DNA of 33,168 nucleotides from JAQVEB01 sp028698105 (GTDB lineage Bacteria; Bacteroidota; Bacteroidia; Bacteroidales; Dysgonomonadaceae), in NCBI GenBank assembly GCA_964293155.1, contig CAXYYA010000039.1:1-33168 (forward strand), in the 5' to 3' direction. The notes beneath the pieces are model-generated. The model worked only from the letters and a program-made list of their open reading frames with translations. It searched no databases and was not told the DNA's origin. Every line of letters starts with the position of its first letter. The stretch's first letter is position 1. Made by a program: the position numbers and the translations under genes. Of this stretch, positions 14,799-22,719 are shown piece by piece.

Positions 14799-15617
14799 TT
14801 ATATTTTTTTGTATTTAACATTGTATTTGATCACGTGATCCAGGAATGTGATCGAAGCGTCTTCCATTTTATTCAGAATTCCTTCCAATTTACTTAAAAT
14901 GTAATTGTAGAAAATTTGAAGAATGATAGCAACGATAAGACCGAATACCGTGGTGATCAAGGCAACCTTCATACCGGCTGCAACAATCGTGGGGCTAATA
15001 TCACCTGCACGTTGGATATCATCAAATGCTTTCACCATACCGATAACCGTTCCCAAGAATCCGAGAGACGGAGCAATGGCGATAAACAAGGTGATCCATG
15101 ACAAGTTTCTTTCCAGCAAACCGCTCTGTACGCCACCGTAGGAAACAACCGAACGTTCTACCACATCCGGGCCCTGATCCAGTCGAAGCAATCCCTGATA
15201 AATAATGGAAGCAACCGGGCCTCTGGCATTGCGAGCAATGTCTTTTGCTCCTTCAACGTCGCCTCTGTCGAGCGCATCGCCAATGTTATTCAACAAACCT
15301 TTGGAGTCAACATCGGCAAGACTTAAATAAATGATTCTTTCCAATGCGAAAGCCAAACCAAGAATAAACACGATAGCTACTAAACTCATGAACATGGCAC
15401 CACCTTCAATAAATTTAGTTTTGATAGCCTGATGAAAGCCGCCTGTTGATTCAGCAACGGCAACTGCGTCGGCAGTGTCGTCAGCCGGAGCAGGTGCTAC
15501 CTGAGTTGTTTGAGCAGCAGAATCTGCAGGAGCAGTAGCGTCTTGTGCTAAGAGAATTGATGGCAATCCCACAGACATGATTCCGAGAATTGCTAAAATT
15601 GCAAATAACTTTTTCAT
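14799..15617 (-). CDS. ExbB/TolQ/MotA family proton-channel protein
   Basis: A 272-residue ExbB/TolQ homologue. The N-terminus has a signal-peptide-like hydrophobic stretch (residues 1-24) followed by an Ala/Pro/Asp-rich spacer to about 65. The first family helix is around 73-95 ('MFMSLVAIVFILGLAFALERII'). After a cytoplasmic loop come the two core helices, 'WITLFIAIAPSLGFLGTVIGMVKAF' and 'MKVALITTVFGLIVAIILQIFYNYIL', with the GTVIGM motif and Pro/Thr residues of the proton path. The signal peptide plus linker is a common Bacteroidota feature. With the ExbD proteins it would form the inner-membrane proton motor that energises TonB. It is the first gene of the operon and lies downstream of tRNA-Ser. 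Confidence 0.92.
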   Translation of the reverse strand: MKKLFAILAILGIMSVGLPSILLAQDATAPADSAAQTTQVAPAPADDTADAVAVAESTGGFHQAIKTKFIEGGAMFMSLVAIVFILGLAFALERIIYLSLADVDSKGLLNNIGDALDRGDVEGAKDIARNARGPVASIIYQGLLRLDQGPDVVERSVVSYGGVQSGLLERNLSWITLFIAIAPSLGFLGTVIGMVKAFDDIQRAGDISPTIVAAGMKVALITTVFGLIVAIILQIFYNYILSKLEGILNKMEDASITFLDHVIKYNVKYKKI

Positions 15618-15730
15618 TGTGTGTTCAATTTTTTAGGATTAATGATCTTAATTTTTTTTAATTATTATTTGAGTTTATTTCTTTCTTATATTAATTATAA
15701 GACTTTTTTCAATTCTGTACGGCTTTCGCG

Positions 15731-15818
15731 CGGAGAGAGCGGGATTCGAACCCGCGAAACACTTTAGGCGTTTACACGCTTTCCAGGCGTGCCTCTTCAA
15801 CCACTCGAGCATCTCTCC
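15731..15818 (-). tRNA. tRNA-Ser (anticodon GGA)
   Basis: An 88-nt tRNA on the minus strand. The acceptor stem pairs GGAGAGA with TCTCTCC, with discriminator G. The anticodon stem CACGC/GCGTG encloses the loop CTGGAAA, giving anticodon GGA, which reads UCC/UCU serine codons. The long variable arm typical of class II tRNAs and the T-arm GCGGGTTCGAATCCCGC are clear. The 3' CCA is not encoded. A TAATTTG sequence about 27 bp upstream may be the promoter. Confidence 0.97.
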
Positions 15819-15844
15819 TGACGGAGATTGTTTGAAAACGGGTG

Positions 15845-15851
15845 CAAATTA
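15845..15851 (-). promoter_or_regulatory. Possible -7 element of tRNA-Ser
   Basis: Minus-strand TAATTTG followed by CACCC, one base shorter than the TAnnTTTG consensus. The context is similar to the SRP RNA promoter (TATCTTTGCACCC), which makes it a plausible promoter for the tRNA 27 bp downstream. Confidence 0.35.
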
Positions 15852-15983
15852 CAAAAAATATTTCACTTACACTCCATTTCGTGGACAAAAATATAGAATT
15901 TAATCAAAAATATAAAGGTTCTGTTACAATTAATTTTCAAAAATTTTTTTCGTAATTCGGCCGATATAAAATTAAATAATTAA

Positions 15984-16763
15984 TTAACAATTGCTTATGT
16001 TAAACAACTGCTTTGCATTTGCCGAAGTAATTTGCGCCACCTTTGTTTCGCTCAGCCCGTAAATATCGGATAATTTTGCCACTATCTGCTGCAAATAAGC
16101 CGGTTCGTTTCGTTTGCCTCTGTAGGGAACGGGCGCCAGATATGGAGCATCTGTTTCTAATATAATATTGTTTATATCACAATTTCTTAATGTTTGTTCC
16201 AGAGAAGAATTTTTGAACGTTACAACACCGTTTATACCGATTTTAAATCGTTTTAATTTCTGAATCTCTTTTAATTCTTCAACCGTTCCTCCAAAACTGT
16301 GAAAAACGCCGTAAACGGAACCCTCACCTATTTTTTTTATGCTCGCAATAACTTCGACGATCGCGTTGCGCGAATGAATGGCAACGGGCAGTTGTTTTTG
16401 CTTGCTCCATTGAAGCTGCTCTTCGAAAACGCTGATCTGTGCTTGTTTATAGGTGTTATCCCAATAAAGGTCAATTCCTATCTCGCCGATGCCGATGTAA
16501 TCGGCTGCGTTTAACTCACTGTATATTTTTTCCAACTGGCTTTGCCAGTCTTCTTTCACACTAGTTGGGTGAAGCCCCATCATGGGGAAGAAAAAAGCGG
16601 GGTCTTTCCGTACGGTTTCCTTAAGCAACGGAACGGATTCTACATCTATATTGGGTAAAAAAATTTGGGTAACGCCCGTTTTTTTCGCTCTCTGAACGAC
16701 TTCATCGAAATCATGCCGAAACTCTTCCGCATAAAGGTGCGCATGCGTGTCAATAAGATTCAT
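15984..16763 (-). CDS. TatD family metal-dependent hydrolase (DNase)
   Basis: A 259-residue TIM-barrel amidohydrolase-type protein of the TatD/YcfH family. The N-terminal metal motif H-x-H is in 'LIDTHAHLYAEEF'. Other blocks are 'MMGLHPTSVKEDW', 'YIGIGEIGIDLYWDN', 'LPVAIHSRNA', 'GVFHSFGG' and 'IILETDAPYLAPVPYRGKRNEP', the last with the conserved E-T-D and R-G-K-R-N-E-P motifs. TatD proteins are magnesium-dependent 3'-5' nucleases implicated in DNA repair and turnover. The start codon overlaps the stop of the upstream unknown gene by 4 bp, so the two are translationally coupled. ATG start at 16763. Confidence 0.94.
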   Translation of the reverse strand: MNLIDTHAHLYAEEFRHDFDEVVQRAKKTGVTQIFLPNIDVESVPLLKETVRKDPAFFFPMMGLHPTSVKEDWQSQLEKIYSELNAADYIGIGEIGIDLYWDNTYKQAQISVFEEQLQWSKQKQLPVAIHSRNAIVEVIASIKKIGEGSVYGVFHSFGGTVEELKEIQKLKRFKIGINGVVTFKNSSLEQTLRNCDINNIILETDAPYLAPVPYRGKRNEPAYLQQIVAKLSDIYGLSETKVAQITSANAKQLFNISNC

Positions 16764-17458
16764 TCTTCTACGGTTTCTCCTTTGCGATAATAATACACCA
16801 CACCATACTGTCTGTTTCGGTTAAGGCGTTTGTTTAAGGGCAAATGCTCGTTTGTTTTTTCCACTTGTTCCCAGATATCGAAAATAATCCTGTCAACATT
16901 TTCCCGCGATCCGGCTACCTCTTCCAATGTGCGGTTTGTAGCTTTCTGATGTATTTTTTGCGTTTGATAAGCCTCCTTGAAGAGCGAAAACATGACTTTC
17001 ACTTTTGCAATGGTCGGATTAAAAATAGGAACGCCCCCTTTAGAAGTGCGTGTTTCTTCCCCGATGATTATTTTTTCGCCCCATTCCAAAAGCATTTCGT
17101 TTGAGGACAGATCGGGCACAAGCATACTGCTGTTTTCCAGCCCGTATAATTCCAAATGATCGGGTTTAATTTCGGAACGAATAACGGAAAGGTAAAGCAC
17201 CTGCACGAAATGCGAAACATACATGCGGGCATTTTTCACTTTCTGCTGAAAGGCCTTATTCGCTTTAACCTGGGTATTAAAAGTTTGTTGGTATCTTGCG
17301 CACGCACGTTCGAATTGCTGTACAACAACTTTTGCCTCCTGAAGGGTTTTCATCTCGACGGCAACATTCTGATAATCTGTGTCGCCACATTTATCTATAG
17401 CTGTTCTCAACGCGCGAATACGTGCATTATCGGTATTTGGCAATCTGCGATAGGGCAT
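16760..17458 (-). CDS. Conserved protein of unknown function coupled to tatD
   Basis: A 232-residue soluble protein without signal peptide or membrane helix; I do not recognise a domain. Residues 1-20 are basic ('PYRRLPNTDNARIRALRTAI'). The first 85 residues are predicted mostly helical and heptad-like, possibly a coiled coil. A middle block includes 'VQVLYLSVIRSEIKPDHLELYGLE', then 'WGEKIIIGEETRTSKGGVPIFNPTIAKVKV', and the C-terminus contains 'NRNRQYGVVYYYRKGETVEE'. The stop overlaps the tatD start by 4 bp (ATGA), and it begins 57 bp after the polyprenyl synthase, so the three may form one operon. Codon use looks like the neighbours. I believe similar proteins occur in other Bacteroidales, but this is recollection. 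Confidence 0.75.
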   Translation of the reverse strand: MPYRRLPNTDNARIRALRTAIDKCGDTDYQNVAVEMKTLQEAKVVVQQFERACARYQQTFNTQVKANKAFQQKVKNARMYVSHFVQVLYLSVIRSEIKPDHLELYGLENSSMLVPDLSSNEMLLEWGEKIIIGEETRTSKGGVPIFNPTIAKVKVMFSLFKEAYQTQKIHQKATNRTLEEVAGSRENVDRIIFDIWEQVEKTNEHLPLNKRLNRNRQYGVVYYYRKGETVEE

Positions 17459-17515
17459 TCTAAATTTGACCTCTTTTTTACTGATTTTTACAAAAAACGC
17501 TCGCCTTTATCGTGT

Positions 17516-18493
17516 TTATTTTTCTCTGTACATCAAGTTTTCGGCGAGCGTGAGTAGTTCTTTCTTTTTCCCGTCGGATACATGAATAATCGAAAAATGA
17601 TCCAACGCCGCAAGATAGTATTTTTCTATGAGAATCTCAGAAATATATTTCAATTTTAATTCATCATAAATATTTTTAACAGCATTTATTTTTGTAGCAG
17701 GATCAAACTCAGGAGCTTCAATCCATTTATTCAATTCCTTACGTTGGGTTTTGTTCGATTTCTCGAATGCTTTTATCAGTAAAAACGTTTTTTTGTTGCA
17801 AAGAATATCGCCGCCGATATTTTTACCAAAAGTTTTCGGATCGCCGTACACATCCAATAAATCGTCTTTTAACTGAAACGCCAAGCCGATATTGATCCCA
17901 AAATCGTACAACAGATCGGCATCGGTTTCGGGCGCTCCGGAAACCATCGCGCCCATTTTAAGCGCGCAAGCGATAAGCACGGCCGTTTTCAACCGGATCA
18001 TTTCCAGATATTCCGTTTCGGTTACGTCCATGCGCGTTTCAAAGTCAATGTCGTATTGTTGTCCCTGGCAAACTTCCATGGCCGTTTGAGAGAACAGCGA
18101 CAATGCCTGCGGCAATAAATCCGGCGAAATATTGGCGATGTATTTGTAAGCTTCTATCAGCATGGCGTCGCCCGATAAAATGGCGGCATTGTCGTTCCAT
18201 TTCTTGTGCACCGTTTCTTTTCCGCGGCGCATATCGGCCTTGTCCATCAAATCATCGTGAAGCAAACTGAAATTATGAAAAATTTCGAGGCCCACAGCCG
18301 GTGATACGGCCGCTTCGATGTTATCGCTAAAAAGATTTGCCGACATCAACGTGAGCAATGGGCGCAAACGCTTACCTCCCAGCGACATAATATACCGTAT
18401 GGGTTCGTAGAGTGTTTGCGGGTTCTCGCTGAAAGGGAGTTTCCGTATGGAATCGTTGATTTTATTTTCTAAGGAAGAAACACTGTGTATCAT
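17516..18493 (-). CDS. Polyprenyl (isoprenyl diphosphate) synthase
   Basis: A 325-residue trans-isoprenyl diphosphate synthase. The first aspartate-rich motif is D80-D-L-M-D84 ('LLHDDLMDKADMRRGK') and the second is D210-D-L-L-D214 ('FQLKDDLLDVYGD'). The GGKRLRP substrate motif is at 39-45. The first motif has no two-residue insertion, so it is not a standard bacterial type II FPP synthase. The residue five before the first Asp is Phe75, which argues for a short chain product (C15-C20), but the product cannot be fixed from sequence. It makes isoprenoid precursors for quinone, carrier lipids or menaquinone side chains. It follows a terminator and leads into the unknown gene plus tatD. ATG start at 18493. 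Confidence 0.92.
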   Translation of the reverse strand: MIHSVSSLENKINDSIRKLPFSENPQTLYEPIRYIMSLGGKRLRPLLTLMSANLFSDNIEAAVSPAVGLEIFHNFSLLHDDLMDKADMRRGKETVHKKWNDNAAILSGDAMLIEAYKYIANISPDLLPQALSLFSQTAMEVCQGQQYDIDFETRMDVTETEYLEMIRLKTAVLIACALKMGAMVSGAPETDADLLYDFGINIGLAFQLKDDLLDVYGDPKTFGKNIGGDILCNKKTFLLIKAFEKSNKTQRKELNKWIEAPEFDPATKINAVKNIYDELKLKYISEILIEKYYLAALDHFSIIHVSDGKKKELLTLAENLMYREK

Positions 18494-18517
18494 GTTTTTA
18501 TTGCCTGGTTTTGCAAT

Positions 18518-18550
18518 AAAAGCTGCTTTTAGGTTTTAAAAGCAGCTTTT
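18518..18550 (-). terminator. Terminator of the first TonB gene (18578-19276)
   Basis: A perfect 14-bp stem AAAAGCTGCTTTTA/TAAAAGCAGCTTTT around the loop GGTTT. It lies 28 bp past the tonB-like stop codon and 25 bp before the polyprenyl synthase start. The arms provide T-tracts in both directions. Confidence 0.85.
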
Positions 18551-18577
18551 ATTCGTATGTTGATTTTGCTTCCGTTA

Positions 18578-19276
18578 TTATTGCTGTAAGCGGAATAATA
18601 CGGGTAATGTAAATCGAACGCGTACGGGTTTACCACGCTGCGATCCGGGTTTCCACTTAGGCATTTGCTGGATCACGCGGATAGCTTCTTTGTCGAGCGA
18701 CGGGTCCACACCGCGCACAACCTGTACGTCGGTAATGCTACCATCGCGCTCAACCACGAAGTTACAGATCACACGTCCCTGAATACCGTTTTCCTGCGCA
18801 ATAACCGGATATTTGATGTTGTCGTTCAGGAACTTCATCATAGCGGTTGTTCCGCCCGGAAATTCGGGTTGGTTTTCCACAACCACGAAGATTTCGTCGG
18901 TCACTTCTTCTTCTTTCGGTTTTGGTGGTGGCGGAGGTGTGTACGTTTGGATCTGAGCTTTGCTCTGATCATCTTCCATGCTAAGGTTCACCTTTGTATC
19001 CACTTTTTCCTGTACCACTTCAATTACCTCGGGAGCTTCGGGTTCCGGTGGCGGAGGAGGTGGCGGAGGTGCGGGATCACGACGTGTGATCTCGATTTCT
19101 TCTTCTGCAACCACGTCTTGCACGAGTGCATTTGCATCGAGTTTTTTGGTTTGTGTTGACCACTCAAAAGCGACAAACATGAAGGATACAGCCAATACGG
19201 CGCCCATTAGCAGAGCCGTAATTTTCTGCGTTTCTATGTTGGCTTTAGGTGATTTTTTTACTTCATCTTTATCCAT
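18578..19276 (-). CDS. TonB family energy transducer (polyproline linker)
   Basis: A 232-residue TonB protein. The cytoplasmic N-terminus is 'MDKDEVKKSPKANIETQK', then one transmembrane helix at about 21-42 ('ALLMGAVLAVSFMFVAFEW'). The periplasmic linker is strongly proline-rich ('PAPPPPPPPPEPEAP', then a second 'YTPPPPPKPKEEE' run). The C-terminal TonB domain (about 145-230) carries 'FPGGTTAMMKFLNDNIKYP', 'GRVICNFVVERDGSITDVQVVRGV' and 'MPKWKPGSQRGKPVRVRFTLPV'. It connects the inner-membrane ExbB/ExbD motor to TonB boxes of outer-membrane receptors. It is a tandem paralogue of the TonB at 19455-20135, with its own promoter and a strong terminator. ATG start at 19276. Confidence 0.94.
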   Translation of the reverse strand: MDKDEVKKSPKANIETQKITALLMGAVLAVSFMFVAFEWSTQTKKLDANALVQDVVAEEEIEITRRDPAPPPPPPPPEPEAPEVIEVVQEKVDTKVNLSMEDDQSKAQIQTYTPPPPPKPKEEEVTDEIFVVVENQPEFPGGTTAMMKFLNDNIKYPVIAQENGIQGRVICNFVVERDGSITDVQVVRGVDPSLDKEAIRVIQQMPKWKPGSQRGKPVRVRFTLPVLFRLQQ

Positions 19277-19328
19277 GATTAAACTTTTTTTGTGTTTCTT
19301 TTTATTTCACTGATTTAGTCTTTGTATG

Positions 19329-19336
19329 CAAAAATA
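19329..19336 (-). promoter_or_regulatory. -7 promoter element of the first TonB gene
   Basis: Minus-strand TATTTTTG matches TAnnTTTG. The predicted start is near 19322, with a leader of about 46 bases. Local sequence is AT-rich, which weakens the call. Confidence 0.45.
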
Positions 19337-19419
19337 GATATTTTTTTTTACACCCCATGTATTTTCTGCTTAAATTTCTAAAAAAAATAACATATCTTGT
19401 TTTTGTTTCTTGAAAGTAG

Positions 19420-19441
19420 GCATAAAATTGTTGTTTTATGC
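19420..19441 (-). terminator. Possible terminator of the second TonB gene (19455-20135)
   Basis: An 8-bp perfect stem GCATAAAA/TTTTATGC with a 6-nt loop, 13 bp past the stop codon. It lacks a long T-tract on the minus strand, so this is a weak call. Confidence 0.45.
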
Positions 19442-19454
19442 TTCGCTGCAAGTA

Positions 19455-20135
19455 TCAACTGTTGCTTAACCTAAAGACGATAGGCAACGTCAATTTGACT
19501 CTCACATGATCTCCGTTCTGAATACCCGGATTCCATGCGGGCATTTCTTTGATAACCCGCATCGCCTCTTTATCGAGTGTGGGCGATACGCCACGCAACA
19601 CTTGTATATCGGTAATGGAGCCATCGCGTTCCACCACAAAAGTACAGATTACCCTGCCCTGTTCGTGCTGTTCAATGGAAATTACCGGATACTTAATGGT
19701 TTCATTCAAAAATTTCGTCAATGCCGAAGTCCCGCCTTTAAAAGATGGCATTATTTCTGCGAAATCTATTACCGCTTCATCTTTTCTGGGAGTCGGCATC
19801 GGGGGAACGTAGATGATGTCGGGTTCGGAGTTTGTGATCTCCGTGGACATGATATCGGGTTGTTCCACCTTTTCATTCGTTACGATCAACTCTTCGGGAG
19901 CGACTACTTTGGGAAGTTCTATTTGCGGTTTGGGCGGTTTTGGCTCGCGAACGGTGATGTCTATTTCCTGCACTTCGTTCAACGGGCCGGCAGGCACGTA
20001 AAGATCAGAAACCTTTGCCTCACTGCTCCACTCAAAAGCTACCAGTAAACTCGATAAAGCCAAAATCACTCCCATCGCGAAATAAACGGGAGAGTTGGAT
20101 TCCAGTCTTGCCTTGGGCGATTTTTTTTGTTCCAT
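19455..20135 (-). CDS. TonB family energy transducer (second paralogue)
   Basis: A 226-residue TonB protein similar to the one at 18578-19276. The N-terminus 'MEQKKSPKARLES' is followed by one helix at about 15-36 ('VYFAMGVILALSSLLVAFEW'), a linker rich in PKPPKP-like and acidic segments rather than polyproline, and a C-terminal domain with 'FKGGTSALTKFLNETIKYP' and 'RVICTFVVERDGSITDIQVLRGV' then 'MPAWNPGIQNGDHVRVKLTLPI'. The transmembrane and TonB domains agree closely with the paralogue, while the linker has diverged. This suggests a tandem duplication followed by specialisation of periplasmic reach or receptor set. It has its own promoter element upstream. ATG start at 20135. Confidence 0.94.
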   Translation of the reverse strand: MEQKKSPKARLESNSPVYFAMGVILALSSLLVAFEWSSEAKVSDLYVPAGPLNEVQEIDITVREPKPPKPQIELPKVVAPEELIVTNEKVEQPDIMSTEITNSEPDIIYVPPMPTPRKDEAVIDFAEIMPSFKGGTSALTKFLNETIKYPVISIEQHEQGRVICTFVVERDGSITDIQVLRGVSPTLDKEAMRVIKEMPAWNPGIQNGDHVRVKLTLPIVFRLSNS

Positions 20136-20182
20136 AACATTCCATTTTTAAGTGTTCGACAATATTTCTTTTTCGTCTCACT

Positions 20183-20190
20183 CAAATGTA
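20183..20190 (-). promoter_or_regulatory. -7 promoter element of the second TonB gene
   Basis: Minus-strand TACATTTG matches TAnnTTTG. Transcription would start near 20176, about 41 bases before the ATG. Confidence 0.5.
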
Positions 20191-20371
20191 ATGCATGACA
20201 GTGCTTGAATCCTAACTTTTTTCGCTAATAAAGATCAAATTAAAAACGTAATATATTATTTTACATTAAATTACGAAGCAAAAACAGGGCTCACTATTAA
20301 TTTTCAGACATTTTAATAGTTATTTATTTACTTAAACAGTGAAAATGGAGGCGTTTTTCGTGCGTGGTAGC

Positions 20372-20908
20372 TTAACTTTTCAATTTATAAATATCGCTTA
20401 AATTCCTGCCGTAGCCGTCGTAATCCAAACCGTAACCCACGATAAAATCGCTCGGAATCCTGAGGGCTACATAATCTAAATTCAGCGGATTTTTCAACGC
20501 TTCGGGTTTAAACAACAATGTGGCTATTTTTATCTCCTTGGGATTAAGCTCATTGAGCTGCTTCATCAGTGCAACCATGGTATTTCCGGTATCCACAATA
20601 TCTTCCACGATCACCACCGTCCTGCCTTCGATGGATTCGTTGAGTCCCAGAACTTCCTGCACTTGTTCCGTGCTGGATGTGCCCCGATAGGAGGCCAGCC
20701 GTACAAATGTAATTTCACTTGGAATGGTAACTTTTTTCATCAGCTCTCCGGCAAACATAAAAGCGCCGTTCAGGATGGCGAGAAAAACCGGATCTTTGCC
20801 GTCCAACTCAACGTTCATTTTATCGGCAATGCGTTGAATACTCTCGCTGATTTTCTCTTCCTCGATAAACAGATCGAACTCTTTGTCCTTTATTTTAATA
20901 CTTTTCAT
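20372..20908 (-). CDS. hpt: Hypoxanthine phosphoribosyltransferase
   Basis: A 178-residue type I phosphoribosyltransferase that salvages hypoxanthine (and often guanine) to IMP/GMP with PRPP. The PRPP-binding loop is 'VVIVEDIVDTGNTM', an exact match to the family. Also present are 'FLAILNGAFMFAGEL' (first PPi-binding region), the flexible loop region 'SYRGTSSTEQV' and the base-contact segment 'VGYGLDYDGYGRNL'. Length is normal. It lies 45 bp downstream of the sialidase gene but has its own TACCTTTG promoter in that gap, so it is probably expressed independently. Start ATG at 20908. Purine salvage here complements purA at 3.7-5.0 kb. Confidence 0.97.
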   Translation of the reverse strand: MKSIKIKDKEFDLFIEEEKISESIQRIADKMNVELDGKDPVFLAILNGAFMFAGELMKKVTIPSEITFVRLASYRGTSSTEQVQEVLGLNESIEGRTVVIVEDIVDTGNTMVALMKQLNELNPKEIKIATLLFKPEALKNPLNLDYVALRIPSDFIVGYGLDYDGYGRNLSDIYKLKS

Positions 20909-20938
20909 ACGAATAGATCATGGATGTTTTAAAGCGAA

Positions 20939-20946
20939 CAAAGGTA
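20939..20946 (-). promoter_or_regulatory. -7 promoter element of hpt
   Basis: Minus-strand TACCTTTG matches TAnnTTTG in the 45-bp gap between the sialidase stop and the hpt start. It gives a leader of about 24 bases and argues that hpt is not dependent on the sialidase transcript. Confidence 0.6.
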
Positions 20947-20953
20947 CAACTTT

Positions 20954-22588
20954 TTATTTATTCTGAAAGGGAATAATGTCGCGGAGTTTTATTTTTTGAA
21001 ACGTCATGTGGGCCACGCTGCTCTCATATAAAATACCGACGGTTTCTTTATCAATCATCGTAAGGCACGAATATCCCCAGCCATCTTCTTCATCGAGCAT
21101 AACCTGGTATTCTTCGGGAAACGATAATCCGCCATCAAGGCTGGCTTTTATGGTAATATGATTTCGTCCCTTCGTTGTATTCGGGTTGGAAAACAGCAAA
21201 ATATCTTTTCCTAAAATATTGTCTTTTGCTTCAACTTTTATCAGGCTTGCCATACATACCGGCTCCTGCAGCACGCTTCGCGAAGAAGGATGCTCCGTCC
21301 AGGTTTTTCCCAGATCGGTGGTGATGGAAACGGCACGGCTGCCGCCTCTGTTGTCGCGCATGTTCAACATCAGCACACCGGGAGTAACTTCAGCAACCTG
21401 AGCTTCGGTTGTATTGGAACGCGCAGCGTTGTGTATATGCCACGTTTTTCCGCGATCTTTGCTGTACATGATCCCCGCATTGGGAATGCGTGTCGAATCA
21501 ATAAATTGAATGGGGAAAACCAGGGTGCCGTTTTGCATGGTTATTCCCATGCCGGGGCCTTGTAACAACAAAAACCACGACGGATCTTTCACTTGCGGGG
21601 TGATGTTGATGGGTTCAGACCATGTTTTTCCATCGTCTGTGCTTTTTGCGAGCATTAATTGTCCCGTGTGATCAATATCCATGCCTTGTTGTGAATTCAA
21701 CCATGCGCGGCCGTTGCCCATTCCGTGCGTCCAAAGCGCGGCAATCCAAATTGCTCCGGTTTTTTTGTCAACCAGAATAGATGGGTCTCCTACCCCGTTT
21801 TGCGCTTTGGGCAATCCACCGTACTCGCCTAAAGACATCGCAACCCGCATGGGTTCCCACGTTTGACCCTTATCGGTACTGCGGCTGATGCCGATATCTA
21901 TATGCTCCTGCAAATCAACACTATTGTTGTAGCGAATGTCGTAAACTCCCAGCACCGTACCCTTTTTAGTGGTCACCAAACCGGGGATGCGGTATGCCGC
22001 AACGCCATCGTCGCCGGCCTGGCGAACGCCTAAACCTACCCGATGGATAACGCCTTCTGTCGCGGAAATAACCGGCACGTCCGGAATATCCAGTCTTACG
22101 GTTTCGAGGACCGCTTCAACTTTCGTGAGTAACGAAGCGTTAGGGTTCATTTGTAAACTAATCCAGAAATAATTTATTCCCGGGAAAAGGTTGTAATTGG
22201 CATCGAAAACGACCTTTCGGGCAGGTGAAATTTTTTCTGCGACCTTCAATGAATACGAAGAATTTGCTTCGCGCGTCTTTCCCGGGGTAAACGACGTGAT
22301 GTACGTTGCGGGAGAAAAAAACAATTGTCCTTGTTTCTGCACCGTTTCGGTGCCGCCGTAATACAATTTCACCGATTTAATTTCCGAAAGGTTTACCTTA
22401 TCGGAAAAAGTTAACGATATTTCCTCTAATTTTTGTGCCTTTTTGGCATCAATCCGAATGTAGAACAACACGTTATCGGTTCTGTCGAGCAACAACGGTA
22501 TTTGTGTCTCTTTAACGCGAATGGTGTCTGCAGCATACTGACTTACCGCCGCTACAAACAAAAACAAGAAAATCAACGCTTTTTTCAT
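20954..22588 (-). CDS. Secreted exo-alpha-sialidase (GH33)
   Basis: A 544-residue exported neuraminidase. A signal peptide covers residues 1-20. An N-terminal beta domain (about 25-170, BNR-associated type) precedes the six-bladed propeller. The R-I-P motif is at R200-I-P ('AAYRIPGLV'). Five Asp boxes are visible (S237-TDKGQTW, S316-TDDGKTW, S376-KDRGKTW, T423-TDLGKTW, S483-LDGGLSF). Candidate catalytic residues are the arginine triad R200, R411 and R475, the acid E395, and the nucleophile Y506 in 'GYSCLT' with E522 nearby. It would release terminal sialic acid from glycoconjugates in the periplasm or outside. No other sialic acid catabolism genes (nanA, nanE, a sialic acid transporter) or SusC/D pair are in the window. 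Its promoter is well supported. Confidence 0.94.
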   Translation of the reverse strand: MKKALIFLFLFVAAVSQYAADTIRVKETQIPLLLDRTDNVLFYIRIDAKKAQKLEEISLTFSDKVNLSEIKSVKLYYGGTETVQKQGQLFFSPATYITSFTPGKTREANSSYSLKVAEKISPARKVVFDANYNLFPGINYFWISLQMNPNASLLTKVEAVLETVRLDIPDVPVISATEGVIHRVGLGVRQAGDDGVAAYRIPGLVTTKKGTVLGVYDIRYNNSVDLQEHIDIGISRSTDKGQTWEPMRVAMSLGEYGGLPKAQNGVGDPSILVDKKTGAIWIAALWTHGMGNGRAWLNSQQGMDIDHTGQLMLAKSTDDGKTWSEPINITPQVKDPSWFLLLQGPGMGITMQNGTLVFPIQFIDSTRIPNAGIMYSKDRGKTWHIHNAARSNTTEAQVAEVTPGVLMLNMRDNRGGSRAVSITTDLGKTWTEHPSSRSVLQEPVCMASLIKVEAKDNILGKDILLFSNPNTTKGRNHITIKASLDGGLSFPEEYQVMLDEEDGWGYSCLTMIDKETVGILYESSVAHMTFQKIKLRDIIPFQNK

Positions 22589-22614
22589 TGCACAAAAATT
22601 TTAGTAATACGCTA

Positions 22615-22622
22615 CAAAGATA
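22615..22622 (-). promoter_or_regulatory. Promoter of the sialidase gene
   Basis: Minus-strand TATCTTTG matches TAnnTTTG exactly. TTTG at 22643-22646 lies 20 bp further upstream and serves as the -33 element. The leader would be only about 20 bases. Confidence 0.7.
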
Positions 22623-22719
22623 AAAATTTTTAATAACTATTGCAAATATTTTAAATTTTTATTTTAAATGTCGGTTGTTAGTCCTTTTTGAGGAACTTCG
22701 CCCAATAACAACTCATTAA

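Noticed and set aside
15618..15730. Possible second RNA gene between exbB and tRNA-Ser
   Set aside because: Only AT-rich sequence is seen, with no stable stem or conserved RNA signature.
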